Assembly (NCBI RefSeq): GCF_020921035.1
Contig: NC_063157.1
Span: 5,266,501 to 5,330,500 of the forward strand
Origin: Rhodamnia argentea
Taxonomy: Eukaryota > Streptophyta > Magnoliopsida > Myrtales > Myrtaceae
Direction of reading: 5' to 3'
DNA length: 64,000 nucleotides
Both the position numbers and the translations under genes were made by a program. The notes under the pieces are model-generated. The model saw only the letters and a program-made list of their open reading frames with translations, ran no database searches and was not told where the DNA came from. Positions 40,001 to 52,008 of the stretch are shown piece after piece. The stretch's first letter is position 1; every line of letters starts with the position of its first letter.

Positions 40001-43000
40001 TGATGACTGACCTTTGACTGTTGCACTTGTTAAGCAGGACATATTCTTGAAGGAGGATCATCCTATTGCTTTTAATCTGTCCTTTGGAATTAGCTTAGGC
40101 CTTTTGCCTGCTACATTATCTTTGAAAACTGTTGGTTGTGGCATAAAAGACTCTGGGCTTCCAGTTGAAGAGGCCGGTGATACTGAAAATAGCAGTATGT
40201 TTCCTTCCCTTTTAATTTCTAATACCATTTTACTATTTATTATTATTTTTTTAATTATTTTTACCACCTGCATGCACAGCAACCTCATGACCACATATTC
40301 TGGTGCCATGCAGTGCTAGAAATCTTGAGCTGAGCCACATTGTTTACTAAATGGAGGTTTCCAAAAAATGTTCTGCTTTACTATGTTGATGAACATGATG
40401 TTCAAATATCTTTCGGTTACTGTACCAATTGATTTTACTGGAAAAATACGATTCAAGTTTAGATTGCCCCTTTAGTTTTATTTTTTAACAAATAAACATG
40501 GAACCAGATTTTTGTCTTAATATAGAATGATAGACTAAAGCCAGCTCAAATACTGATTTTTTGTTTTTTGGGAGGGGGCGCATTGATGTTGTATCAGTTG
40601 ATGTTACTGTTATGACTTCCTAATAATGTCTACTCTGGTTTGGAGCCTCAGTTATCTCTTTCATCAACTTAGCGCTTTGTAAGTTATTACATTTCCGAAG
40701 TAGGTTTTATTGTGTGTTTATTTTGGAATTTTTACTAGCCTTCAATAATAAACATACATTAGGACAACTAGAAAATGGTATAGTATTAACATCTAGACTC
40801 TGCCATAGAAATCATACTTCGCTTTCATGAATCTCTAAGAACTTTTGGATGCTCCATAGATTTGTTGGGGAGATTATTTGAGATTGCATTCATCAATCTA
40901 AATTTATCCAATTGCGCCCATATGTTTCTTAGCAATTCCTTACATCACAACTGATATTTTGCTTTCAAACTATGAATCAGCAAAAAGATAGATTTCTCTA
41001 ATAAGGTGCAGCAATTTGTTGTTGAGCGTTTGTGTTTACAATGGAGTCATACTATATATTAGCTGTAGAGTGTATTCTCTTCCAGTGCATCTTGAAATTC
41101 TCCAAAATATTTGGTCCTTTCTAGTAGAGGAATATCACCAGATTCCCATATATTCCTGGGAATCATGCCATCATGATTCTTCCTGCTTTCTTGGTGAAAT
41201 ATGTTGGTACGAGTCATGGAAGTGTTAATGTCATCCAAGAGCTATTATCTGCAACCTCCAGATGCTTCTTTTTGGGCTTAGATGGGAAAACTGTAAAATT
41301 ATATATAACTTTTTTGGTGTGAATGATGGCTATTGAGTACAATGACGCTTTTATTCCATTGATGTTGATTTAGCACTTGGAGTTTTTCGTTTTTCAGCTG
41401 GGGTATTCGTTTCCTGTTATTGCAGGACTTTGCAAATTGCGCTGCTTCCCCCCTGTAGCACTTGCTTGGGATGTTACGGCAGGACTTCATGTCATTCCAA
41501 ACTTTTATGTTCAGACAATTGCTGTGGATTCCGCACCAGCGCTTTGGAGTTCAACTCAAGAATCTGATAAAACCATTATTCTGCTGCTGGTATGTTGGTG
41601 GTCTCATGCTAATATGCTGCAATTGCTTGAGAGTTGCTTTGGAAATGTAACTAGCTACTCTACAGAAAATACTATTCTTTCCTTTTTATGCACTGAAGGT
41701 TTTCTGGGGATTCATTACTCATTGTTGCAGGTGGATCCTCACTGTTCATACAAAAGCAGCATTACCATCTCATTTACCGCAGCTGCCAGCAGGTTTTTAC
41801 TTCTGTACAGTTCACAGGTGATGGTTCTAAAAGACTCCGTGTTGTAGTCAAGTTATATAAGCATCAATCAGATCAATGTTTCAGAAACCTTTTGGATTTT
41901 CCAGTGGATATGTAGGCCAACGATGTTACTTTCTGTGTTTTGTCCTTGCTCGAGTCGCACTAAAAATGCTTTTCTGACTTTAATTGTATAAGGAATGTGG
42001 CAAAAGATTTTGCTTTTGATGACTTGTTCTTTAGCTGCAGTCGGTCCTCTCAATTCGTTGGTTGATAAATGATGACTGGTTCATGAGAATATGCATTGAT
42101 GTACATGTGCTTTTTTAAGTGGACTGGCAATCTGGCCACTACCTAGGATTAGTAAGTTCTTGTGTTTTGAGATGAATTGTTCTTTATGAGTATGTTTTTA
42201 AATTTGCGCTGATTTTTTTGTTTCCTTTTGTTTCTGTGGTGAGCCCCCGAGATGAATCACCTTGCCCTTGATCTGATATCAGTGAATTTCCATGCTAAGG
42301 CTACCTCTCAGTGAATGCAATAACCAGTATATACTAGTAAAGTAGGTATTCCAGGTTGTAGCACAATTCATCTTAAACATAAATCATCCTGTCCCAATTT
42401 CTATTTGAACTCTCTTTTTCACTCAACTGTTGACTTAAAGATCTATGGTTTCCTTTCAATTAGATAAGTCTCAGATAAATTCTCATTAGATTGGGTTCTC
42501 TTAATGCAGATAATTGCTCTATGTTTTGCTGTTATCTTTTTCGCATTAATGTGTCAAGCACATGCTTGGGATCTCAATTCACCTATTCCTTCAATGCTGA
42601 GAGCAGTTCAATCAAATTTGAGGATGCCTTTTCCAGCTTTGCCCCTGATTGTTGTGCCGATCTCGGTTGCCTTGCTACTCTCTCTGCTAATTGACCAATC
42701 AGTTCCTCCAATCAGCTTTATCCTCATCTCAACTCTTTGCTATTTACTTGCAAATGGTTTCATGATCGTCTTTGTATCAATCTCCCAATTGGTCTTCTAT
42801 GTGGCTGCTGTCATGCAGATTTTCATCAAGACAAGGTTCGTAATAATCTAGTTCATTTGATGAGATGGTATTTACTTCTTATGTTCAAGTTAATGGATGT
42901 TTTGGAATCTTTGAGAGTGAGTAGCTATACATATTGTGTTAAAATGAAGAAAGAACAGCCATCAGGTGCTCCAGCTCATCTTATTGAGTTGTGGCTTGCA

Positions 43001-45187
43001 AGTTGACATGCCTTATCAGGGCCATAGGATGGTAGCCCCCCAGAAATAGCAATTAGGTGTGATTTGTTCTCAGCTCTCCAGATTTCTTTTGAATTAGAGT
43101 GAACGTAATGTATGTGATGTTCAGTGTTGCGTGTGTTATTTGAGGCTTTTGTTAATTTGAAGATGTTGAAGATGTTGAATGAAGGTAAAACTGCAGGTGG
43201 CAATTGGGGGAGCGGGTTGAGCTGTTCCATCACTTTACTAATCTTTCTTCTGGTTTCTTCTCATTAAAGGTAATATTAACTTCCCTTAAATGAAATATAC
43301 CAGTCAGAATCAGATGTCAAACAATTCTTAGAAAGAGTTCTGCAGGTTAAAATTTGCTTTCATTCCATAATTTTGCACCACCAGCATTCCCCCTCTTGCC
43401 TGGTTCCTGCTTTTCCTTGGACTTTTGTGGTCATTTTATCACTTTACTGGTTCACTTAGTTCCATGTATTCGTTAAATAGGTGGTTCGGTTTGTAGCTGC
43501 AAATTCATCCCTGGTCATAGCAACGGTTGCGAGTACCTTCGTATGCCTTGTCCATCCAGCGTTGGGCTTGTTCATACTTGTTTTGCTTCATGCTTTCTGC
43601 TGTCATGGTGCTCTATGCAGGTGTGTAAATCATTCTGACACATCCTTCACATGTTGGGTTTGATACTTAATTATAATCAAGTATTTGTTAGATATATTGC
43701 AATAAGTCATTTTTATTTAGTTAGTCTAAAGCAAAAGCAAAGAGACTAAGTGGTAAGATATTCATGGAAATTATGGAATGTTCTCTATTAGTATTACTGC
43801 ACTTAAGAGAGATTATCATTGCAAGAATTCCCTTCTGTGTACACGTGGTAGAACTTGCCTTGTAATGACATTTCATAAACAGCTACTCTAGTGGAGCTAT
43901 TTATGAAACATTTGCCATTCTTATCCATAGTTTTCAGCGTTGTCTTTGTGGAATATCAGTGTGCAGAGTAATATAATTACACCGCATTGAGGTCTCCTCT
44001 GAAAGACCTGTCACAGTTCAATTCATGAAGTAACATAATGTGTAGTGTGCAAGTAGATAATATTTGCTAATGAACAAGGGTATTGTGTACTTCAATGTGG
44101 GGCTGGCTTGAGAACTAGTCTATGAAATTTATGTAATCCGAAAAATAAGGAGCGACTTTCTTTTCTTTAATGAAGACAGCCCAGTGTTGCATGATTGCCT
44201 GATACTTCTGTCCTTGAACATGTGTGTTTTCTTTTCTATTATTTAAAGAGGGAAAAAGCAGTTGTTCTGCTTGCTATTGCATGTATGGAAGTGCAGCAGT
44301 GCCTGTCGCGTTGTCACCAAGGAAAGTAAGTATGGTCCCATAATTGGCTTTTTAGTCGCCCTACAGCTCTGAGGAGTGCATAATGCTGATTATGATTACT
44401 TCCAGCTCACACACATTGTCTACAAGGAAATGCAGCATTATATACATTTTTTTTGTCTCATTGTGGCAAGTCTAAGAGTTGCTCCATTGTTTCTGTAACA
44501 GTTTTTTTACGGCTTCGTTTCGCAGTCATACACGAAGGATGGATTTTTCAGAATATAAAAAGGATGTCAGTGACAGGCCTTCCCATTTTTCTGTTGATTC
44601 TGATCACAAATCCAGGGATTCCCTTTTGGGAGACAACTACTCTAGTAGTCTGGAATCAGCCAGAAGTTTTGCAGACACGCAATTAGACTTCTTCCATCAC
44701 CGGCATGGCTTGTTGGTGTTACATCTTCTGGCAGCACTCATGTTTGTCCCATCTCTAGCAGCCTGGTGGCAGGTATATACCCAATGCCTTTAAAGATTTT
44801 AAAAACACCATAATGCTCCTGTATATTGGTTAATGCTTTGACCTTTTCATGCAGAGGGTTGGGACAGGTCAGAGTTTCCCATGGTTGCTTGACTCAGTTC
44901 TTTGCATCTGTGTCATCCTTCATGGTATTTGCAATCCGAAGCCTGACTCGACTTTCTTCTCTTTTCCCTCGTCAAGCATCATCAGAGGGGAAATGAAAAT
45001 GTACTACATCTACCAGTTCGCTGGGTGTTATTCTTTTCTCTCTGGTCTGGCCTTGGCTCCTTACAGAGTTTTCTACGCCATGGCCGTGGTCGGGTTTCTT
45101 TCATTGGTGTTGAATGTCTTGCAGAAGAGAAGCAAGGAAAAAGGAGAAGCACATACAAAAAGGAGAAAGCATTCCCACAGACACTAA
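31084..45187 (+). CDS. PGAP1: GPI inositol-deacylase, PGAP1-like
   Basis: Eighteen coding exons: 31084-31374, 32636-32884, 34727-34917, 35000-35171, 36662-36799, 36881-37061, 37819-37964, 38549-38725, 38946-39056, 39819-39938, 40038-40194, 41426-41589, 41731-41817, 42510-42835, 43197-43269, 43481-43620, 44502-44772, 44855-45187. They total 3327 nt, 1108 residues, close to the Arabidopsis homologue. The ER-resident enzyme removes the acyl chain from the inositol of GPI anchors. Features are an N-terminal signal anchor (LVILAILVAILGFYGLV), GVPVLFIPGNGGSYKQVRS, the RRLDWFAVDLEGEHSAMDG block, and the lipase nucleophile motif LVGHSMGG with Ser at about 213. The C-terminal third (from about residue 729) is strongly hydrophobic with several membrane helices, and the tail is basic (KRRKHSHRH). 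The first intron after the start uses a GC donor (AACAG|GCAAGC). A non-coding leader exon probably ends at 30554. Gene span is 14 kb with long introns. Confidence 0.94.
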
Positions 45188-45756
45188 GAAAATTGTCAAC
45201 TAAAACTGTAAGCTTCAAAGCTTCTCACGGTATGTGAATAACCATGAATTTTGCAAGGCAAGGCTTAATTTGCTGCTTCTTAATTTGCTGCTTCTTGTTG
45301 TAATATCTTGTGTGAAAAAGTAGGAGATGTAATACAGATTGTAGGCAAAATTTTGTAAACATTTGGGGCTCAGCCCCATTCTGAGTGTGAAAGTGCCTTT
45401 TGCGAGGGATATTGCTCAACTTTTGGTGTCAACAGAAAGAAATCATTCTTCAAACTTTGCCTAGTGGCACTCCTCCAAATGTTGTGTGTAGTTATTGCTT
45501 ATATAATACTGTTGAAGAGGTCAACGAAGATGGGATCATTGTTAGCTTTTGTTAATGAAAATGTTGAAGCACTGTCTTTGGGGTATCGGCAACCAAGTCA
45601 GAAGAGACTTCGAGGCTAATAGCTAGCATGTGGTGTGGGTTGGGTGAGACAAATTTGAGCCCTGATTTCAAGAACCGCAAAGGCCCTCCACCAAGTAATG
45701 CTTCTCAATCAGTTGATTTTCTTGCTCTTGTTTATAGAGAAGTACGAAGAGACAGA

Positions 45757-45945
45757 GTCAGAAACTTAGACACCTGTCTGTCTTAGTATCAGCCTCCCCC
45801 AGCTTCAGCTTCTCCCAAATGCCGACTGTGGAGAGAGAGAGAGAGAGAGAGAGAGTCAGAAACTTAGACACCTGTCTGAGTGTCTAGTATCAGCCTCCAC
45901 CAGCTTCAGCTTCTCCCAAATGCCTACGGTAGAGAGAGAGAGAGA
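45757..45945. repeat. 98-bp tandem duplication with (GA)n boundaries
   Basis: The unit starting 'gtcagaaacttagacacctg' at 45757 is repeated from 45855 with a few differences (tctgtctt versus tctgagtgtct; cccccag versus ccaccag). Each copy ends in a GA dinucleotide run (about 45831-45854 and 45932-45945). Confidence 0.9.
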
Positions 45946-46328
45946 TTGCAGCTTCCTCGATGGGCTCGGTCTCCCCAATTTTGACGTCCTCTTTTTAAAG
46001 AACATCTGTGTTTTAAGTCTAATAGAATCGGCGATGAGAGGAGGCGCTCGAATTTTTAGTTTTTTAGTTATTACCCTTGAGGGGGAAAAACTTCCTCAGC
46101 TTTGGTATCGAAGTCCAGAAAAGAAAAGGACAAGTAAATCAAGTCATCTGCCGGTTCTATCAAAGAGAAACTGTGAGAATATATAAATATTAACCTGCAT
46201 CTTTATCTAATAATTTAAGCTTTTGAAACAGTTGATAGTAGCGCCACAGAAATAATGAAATTTGAAGAGAACAGAGTATTGGAATGGTACACAAAGTTTC
46301 CCTCATTTTCATGCGGTCCTTGGAGTTA

Positions 46329-46497
46329 GAACTTCTTCAGCAGTTTTGAGTAACCTTTTCAGATTCAGCGCTCTTCGTTGAACTTCTTCAGCAGTTTGGA
46401 GTAACTTTTTCAGATGCAGCGCTTTTTCAGATTCAGTGCTCTTCGTTGAACTTCTTCAGCAGTTTTGAGTAACTTTTTCAGATTCAGCGCTCTTCGG
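46329..46497. repeat. Three-copy tandem repeat, 51-68 bp unit
   Basis: The unit beginning 'gaacttcttcagcagttt' starts at 46329, 46380 and 46448. The middle copy contains an extra 17-bp partial duplication of 'cagatgcagcgctttt'. The copies are highly similar, so the array is recent. No coding role is seen. Confidence 0.9.
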
Positions 46498-47170
46498 TCC
46501 CTATCGTCGACATCAATTGAAATTCACCTCTTTTGCACGTTTAACCAATCATCCAAGCAAGTACCAAATCACTCTGTTACACTTCCATTCTGACAAAACC
46601 TTTCAGCCCATCCATGGTACTTGCTGACATTCAATTGAACAATAGCTACAATATGCAAATTGTATGATCACTGTCTAGTCTCAAAAACCAGCACTATTCA
46701 CACATATTTGAAACCCTTTTTCACTTGGTTTCTTCATTGTTCATTAGGATCTCCCTGCTCTGGCATAACATTATTCACGTCCCTTGTTTTTTTCGTGTTC
46801 TCTTCGAATCAAACAGTCACAACTGATTACATTTTGTGCAGTAAATTACATTGATCTGAGAATGTTTGGTTCATTCGTGAGCTTAAAGTCATAGGTTTTC
46901 GTTGGTTCATAGCGAAAAAGCTTCAGCCTATTCGACATGAACAAGGAAGACCATCGTGAAATGATCTCATTCATCATGAAATCTTAAGACTGAAATAAAC
47001 AGAAAATGAGACTATATATAGATGAGGTATGAATTTATTAGGATGAGAGAAGCACCAGAAACAAATCCAACGCATGTAATGAACACAAAGGAAGCGCCGA
47101 ACACCATCATCTACACACAAGAATGGAACAAAACAACAACAACTCCAAATCTGAAGAAATGAGGAAAAAT

Positions 47171-47467
47171 TTAGTAGCGGTAAGAAGAGAGCACGATCGG
47201 TAGGAGTGCAGCCAGGCAGGCAAATGACGCGGTGCCAAAGAGGGAAGGAGTGAAACCAGCAGCAGAACTGCCCCCTGGAGCTGGTTCAGGCACTTGCGTG
47301 GATGGCGCTGGCGAGTGGATGGTGGGCGAGGACGCTGGTGAGTGCTCATGGCCGTGCATGTGAGGGGATGGTGCGGGCGAGTGGCCTTTATGGGAATCCG
47401 CTAGGGCGCTGCTCAACAATGCCATCGCCAGGAGGATCATGCAAAGTGAAGCAGACCTTAGTGCCAT
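47171..47467 (-). CDS. GPI-anchored arabinogalactan peptide (AGP-like)
   Basis: An intronless frame encodes 98 residues. Residues 1-23 (MALRSASLCMILLAMALLSS..) form a signal peptide with likely cleavage after ALA. The mature part is short and rich in Pro, Ser, Ala and His, with AP, SP and PAP motifs (HSPAPSPHMHGHEHSPASSP, IHSPAPSTQVPEPAPG) that are typical sites for proline hydroxylation and O-linked arabinogalactan. After small residues (GGSSAAG, possible omega site) a C-terminal hydrophobic stretch (FGTASFACLAALLPIVLSS) is a GPI-attachment signal. The protein would sit at the outer plasma membrane or cell wall. An in-frame upstream ATG at 47497 would lengthen the N-terminus and put hydrophilic residues before the signal, so 47467 is preferred. 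His-richness is somewhat unusual. Exact member not assignable. Confidence 0.85.
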   Translation of the reverse strand: MALRSASLCMILLAMALLSSALADSHKGHSPAPSPHMHGHEHSPASSPTIHSPAPSTQVPEPAPGGSSAAGFTPSLFGTASFACLAALLPIVLSSYRY

Positions 47468-49136
47468 TGGTGAGAGAGCAGACAAACTTGCACACAAACC
47501 TCTTAACTTGTCTAGTCGTGTGGAACTTGATAGCCTTTTAAAGGCTTGTGACTGCTAATTGAGGCTCCAACTTGGGTAGTTCTATGTATACCTGGTTCAA
47601 CTATCCAGGTTCTGTCTGCTAAGTAAATAAAAAATAAAAAAAAAGCTGCCTGATAGATTATTGGAAAACCCCCTACATGTACTACAAGCTTCATCTAGGC
47701 TTAGTCCGATTGACTAAATCAATCATATGTTTTTAATCAATTAGCGTTTACATAGCAGCACATCAAGAGTACACGACATACCTCATGAGCCTGGTAATAT
47801 TTGTCATTCCGATTGACTTGGTTCACTACATTAACCGTAAACTCTTTCAATACCGAAACTCTCTGTTAACCCCCATCAATACTCATTCTAAATGGCACCG
47901 GTAGACGCATTCAATTGAACAAGCCCTAACGGGTAGTTGAGCTCGAAATGTCGAGTATAACACTCGAGTTTGAAAGGGTACAGTTTTGAACCGCGGAAGG
48001 AGTCATTAGTCTGTTATAGGTGTGTCTCCGTCCAGTAAAGTACGATGAACAAAAGTTGCAGCATATGCAAAAGATATCTCAGGTTGTATCTTGGACATAG
48101 AGAACCTAACAAACCACAAGTTGGATCAGAAAAAGGACTTGAAGAACTTTACTCACACTTAATCTCTCAAAAAATTAGTTTAGTAATGGCTTAAATAATT
48201 AAGCAAAGATGATGAACTGTCCGATCTCTATATTATGAGAGTTAAGGCAAGCTCATTTACAATGCCAAAAGTCCACTTAGTCTATCATGACTTTAATAGT
48301 CTGCACATAATGTAAAGAGACTTTTGTTTGGTACTGAGAGCAAATGCTTCCTTGAGATATGTACAGATCACCAGGACAACATCAAAGACATAACCTCATC
48401 AAAGCTGAGATTTCCTTAACAATAAACCCTTTTATGCGGGATTTTCAAATCAGTGTGGTTGTTTCATGCTCTCGCAGTCGAAAAGGACAAGATGAGGGAG
48501 ATTGCACGGAATCTTCCATTTCAAGCAATATGGCATGGATGTAATGTGACTATCAAGAAAGCCAGCGCAACAGTAAGAGTTATAAAAAGAAGAAAGAAAA
48601 ATTAATAAGACTATTCGATCAATGCGATTTACGTGTTTTGATCTATGAGATCATCCTGAAACTAACTCGCAGGTTGCATACCTGTCAGACCAATTTCACA
48701 TTCCTGAAGTCGAGTTCAGCTAAAAAAATTAGAAGCATGGTCAGGTTACTGAGGAAGCGTGGCAGATTGCATTGTGGTTATGTCTGTGTGTTCAAACATG
48801 TGTCTATATATGCGAACTCGGATGACACATTGTCAATCAAAGATAATCTTTGGTCGAAACGTAGCAGTTGTATAAAAAGGGAAACGCGGTTCATACTCGC
48901 AGTCTTCTTAAGTATGCCTCATTTGGGAAATTTTGAAAGACTAATAATGAGTGCAGATGAGACCGAAGACCACCAGATGAATTTAGAGTTGTTCAGAATG
49001 AGTTCTAACAGTGTCTCACTTGAGACTTCCTATTTGATCTGTCTGGTATTCTACTCATGAGTCGGGTTTTTTTTTTTTTTTACGCCGTTCAGGGTGAGAG
49101 TATAGAGCTACCTGGACTACTCCAATTGGGTCACGA

Positions 49137-50125
49137 TGTTGAGAAAACCTCCTAATTGATTTTGAAATTTGACAAAATAATCCATATTTTTCAAAATATG
49201 ATAAATGCATATGGATACTTTTTTTTACAGATTATTTCTTATTGCAAGGAAAACATCTTAACCACATTCAGATGTTGAGAAATATTCATGAATGTTTATG
49301 CATGCTTTAAATCTGTCATTCAAGCTTAGACGTTGACTCAGGAATAGCTTAGACTCTGAGGAGTGTTTCATAAGTAACCGTCAGATTCACATTTGAGACT
49401 CTGATTGACATAAATTATCTTATCATAACGACTAGCAATCTGGTTTGGATATCATGTTTGATGATCATCAATCAAGAAGATTATTTTATCAAAAGCATGG
49501 TGTTAAATTGAGGAAGATAATATTTATTACCAAAGGAAGAATTCTACTTAAAGAAACCCAAATTCAATTGTATGGGCGATTGGATCATCGGGAGATTCTA
49601 ATCTTGTTTCTCTATGGCTACAAAATCATGTTTATACAATCTCATGCAACAGGTTGATTGGAGAGTGACCTTCCAGCGGCTAGATTGAAGGTGAAGGAAT
49701 ATAAAAGGAGAATTCCAAGTTGAGAAGGATGCGAGAGTCAAGAATCTCAAATTCCAAAGTGCAAGAAAGCTTCTACATTACTTACTCGTTCTTGATCTAT
49801 ACATTGTAATTCTTTAGAGATTCTTATTTGAGTGACTGAGTGTAAGATAGAGTGGTCTATCATCTCAAGGATTGTCACTAAGTTGTAGCCTTTGAACAAT
49901 TCAATAGCGGAATCCCGTTTATTGCCTGTTAGCGAGAAGAACTGGACGTAGGCTTGATTTAAGCAGAATTAGCTCTGAAGCTGGTTCAGAGCTTTATTTT
50001 GATCAGACTTTGATCTAGTTCTAAACTAGGCTGTGAACTTGTTTGTTTTAATTCCGTATTGTTTTAAAAAGTTCTTTAAAATCACCTATTCACCCCCTTC
50101 TAGGTGATATAGCTAGCTTCCAACA
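49137..50125 (+). mobile_element. Solo LTR of a Ty1/copia-type retrotransposon
   Basis: The element runs from TGTTGAGAAAACCTCC to ..AGCTAGCTTCCAACA, with TGTTG/CAACA terminal inverted repeats and a length of 989 bp. The start ('cctcctaattgattttga') and end ('cacctattcacccccttcta' followed by ggtgatat) are very typical of plant copia LTRs. An internal TATAAAA lies at 49700-49706. The flanking 5-mers are CACGA (49132-49136) and CACGT (50126-50130), a near-perfect target-site duplication. No primer-binding site, gag-pol frame or second LTR is present on either side, so it is a solo LTR left by recombination. Confidence 0.85.
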
Positions 50126-50745
50126 CACGTGAGCCCCGGTATCCTTCTGCAACTGGTTCGTTTACTAGTGAGATTGTGAATAACCTTGGCCAACATGTTG
50201 GGCTGTCTAGATATGCCCTTTGAGATTGCTTGGGGTGCACTCTGAAAAGAAGGTGATACTGATGGAATCGAAAACAAATTTCCAAAGATGGACTGGACTT
50301 GAATTCTTGGGCTTATGTTGTGTCTTGAATCAACAACTTTTCAGTACGTGCTCATAGGGTTGTCTTTCAATCAGCTTCAGTCGGGTATTCTGGTTCATTA
50401 TACTTCATACAACTTTAGACGACACGGTAAGACAATAATGCTATACACATGAATACACATTTACAAACTCTGATTTGGAATATAATGTGATAAATTCCTG
50501 CCAAGTACTTGAATGTCAGTTCACCACCATCGCTTTTATATGTCGATTGCTCAAAATCAATATCCATCATAGCACTCGCCACATCCCCGTTTTGTATTGC
50601 GGACCCGTGTCGTGATTTTATCTTCTTTTGCACGTAATCTCGTCATCATGCTCGGGCTCCTTGGTAATCTATTCTCGACCTATGGACTGCTATCCCTTCT
50701 CGCGCTTTGTGTTATTAATCATGTTTGTTATTCTCTAATTGCTAG

Positions 50746-52008
50746 CTTAGGGAAGATGCTCTTCCAACATCGCCCAAGGATCGGTTGACTTATGCTGGAC
50801 TCAGCTCTACGTTTTCAAGCAGTCAAACGAATGATTCTCATTCCACCATGCCTCTTACTGTTTTGGCCGTAGTTGCAGCCAATTTGTGACAGAATGGACT
50901 TGTTCTTTCCTCTTTTCTGGGTGGTGTTTGTGCAGTCTTTGGACAGAATCGTCCCTCCAACATTGATGCTTTATCTTTCAGTCCAACACTTAGTAGAACA
51001 TGCCAAGTTCCAGTCAAAAGATATTGAAGGTACAATCAACATATGGAGACCGAGAAGATTCTAATCGCGAAGAAGGCACGGATTCTCGATCAAAATACCG
51101 CTGTCCCCACGAGCTCGAAACATGTCTTTTATGCTCTCAAGTAATTGGCACTGCTTTCGCAAGTGGAGAAACAGCAGATGACAATGATGTTTTTGTTTCC
51201 AAGCATGTCACGGCTTCCTGGTACATCACTTTCAGCATCTTCAAAACGTTCCCCAGATTCCTATTCTTGTTTAGCGGACTGGCCTACTTTTGTACGGCTT
51301 CAAGTGTCCATTCCTTTGTCGTAGCTCTAAGATGTCATGCGCGGTTAATGGATAAACGCTAATGAGTTCGATAATATCACCACTTGTTCGGCAAATCCAA
51401 TCGGCATTGGATAAAGGGCTTCACCGGATTGTACATCTAGCTCACTGGGGATCCAATCTGTGCAGGTACGTAATAAACTGAATGTAGCATTTACATCTTA
51501 GTGAGACCTGGATGCTTGAGATCAGGGGTGACCGAATAACTTCGTATCTTGGATCTTGATTTATCTATCTCTTTTGGATCTTGCAACACATGCAGACAAC
51601 GGGCTGATCAAAGTATAGCAAAAGTATGAGGCTCTGGTTAGATGCCGCGGTTTCTTGAGTGGATATTATCTGGACAATGAATCCAAATTAACTAAGCTGA
51701 TACCTTAGAATGGTAGCATGTATGTCACATCAGCTTCTTTGGAGCTTCATCAACTAACTTCTATCAAAGTCGTTCATATCACTGTCATGGCTGCGATTTG
51801 TCCAATGCTCAAGGAGGAAGAAACAAGAAACATACGGTTTATGACAAAGGTATACCAATGATTGTCTGACGCTTGTACACAATGGTCTACCGAATATGAT
51901 TATCCGAGTTTCATTTATATGAAACTGAGAAAATTCATTTATATTATGATTTGTGATAGGAAATGATACCTCAAACTTCTCAAACTGCAGAGGTGTTGAC
52001 TGAGGGAG
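50746..52008 (+). pseudogene. Probable decayed protein gene, family unknown
   Basis: Several pieces look coding but do not join into one frame. At 50748-51030 one frame reads LTYAGLSSTFSSSQTNDSHS, then NGLVLSSFLGGVCAVFGQNR, then ALSFSPTLSRTCQVPVKRY, but has in-frame stops. At 51009-51120 another frame reads TYGDREDSNREEGTDSRSK. At 51362-51475 an exon-like piece (LVRQIQSALDKGLHRIVHLA) ends at a good donor CAG|GTACGT. At 51728-51850, SYHCHGCDLSNAQGGRNK ends at AAAG|GTATAC and could join GGAAATGAT.. from 51960 to a TGA at 52008. The mix of intact splice sites and disabling stops suggests a degraded gene. I do not recognise the family. Confidence 0.3.

Larger units (their letters stand above)
45188..47170. 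other. PGAP1 3' flank and intergenic DNA with tandem repeats
   Basis: The PGAP1 3' UTR probably ends within about 400 bp of the stop. The rest holds two tandem-repeat loci (listed separately) and no supported gene. The 88-codon frame at 45920-46186 covers a GA-repeat and is not recognised. Confidence 0.55.

Noticed and set aside
48638..49060. 140-codon open frame as an intact gene
   Set aside because: Part of it may belong to the decayed gene, but as a whole it lacks any recognised domain and has biased composition.
50746..52008. Assignment of the relic to the LNK clock-gene family
   Set aside because: A weak resemblance of the 'RQIQSALDKGLHR' piece to LNK C-termini was considered, but too few positions agree and the other fragments do not fit.
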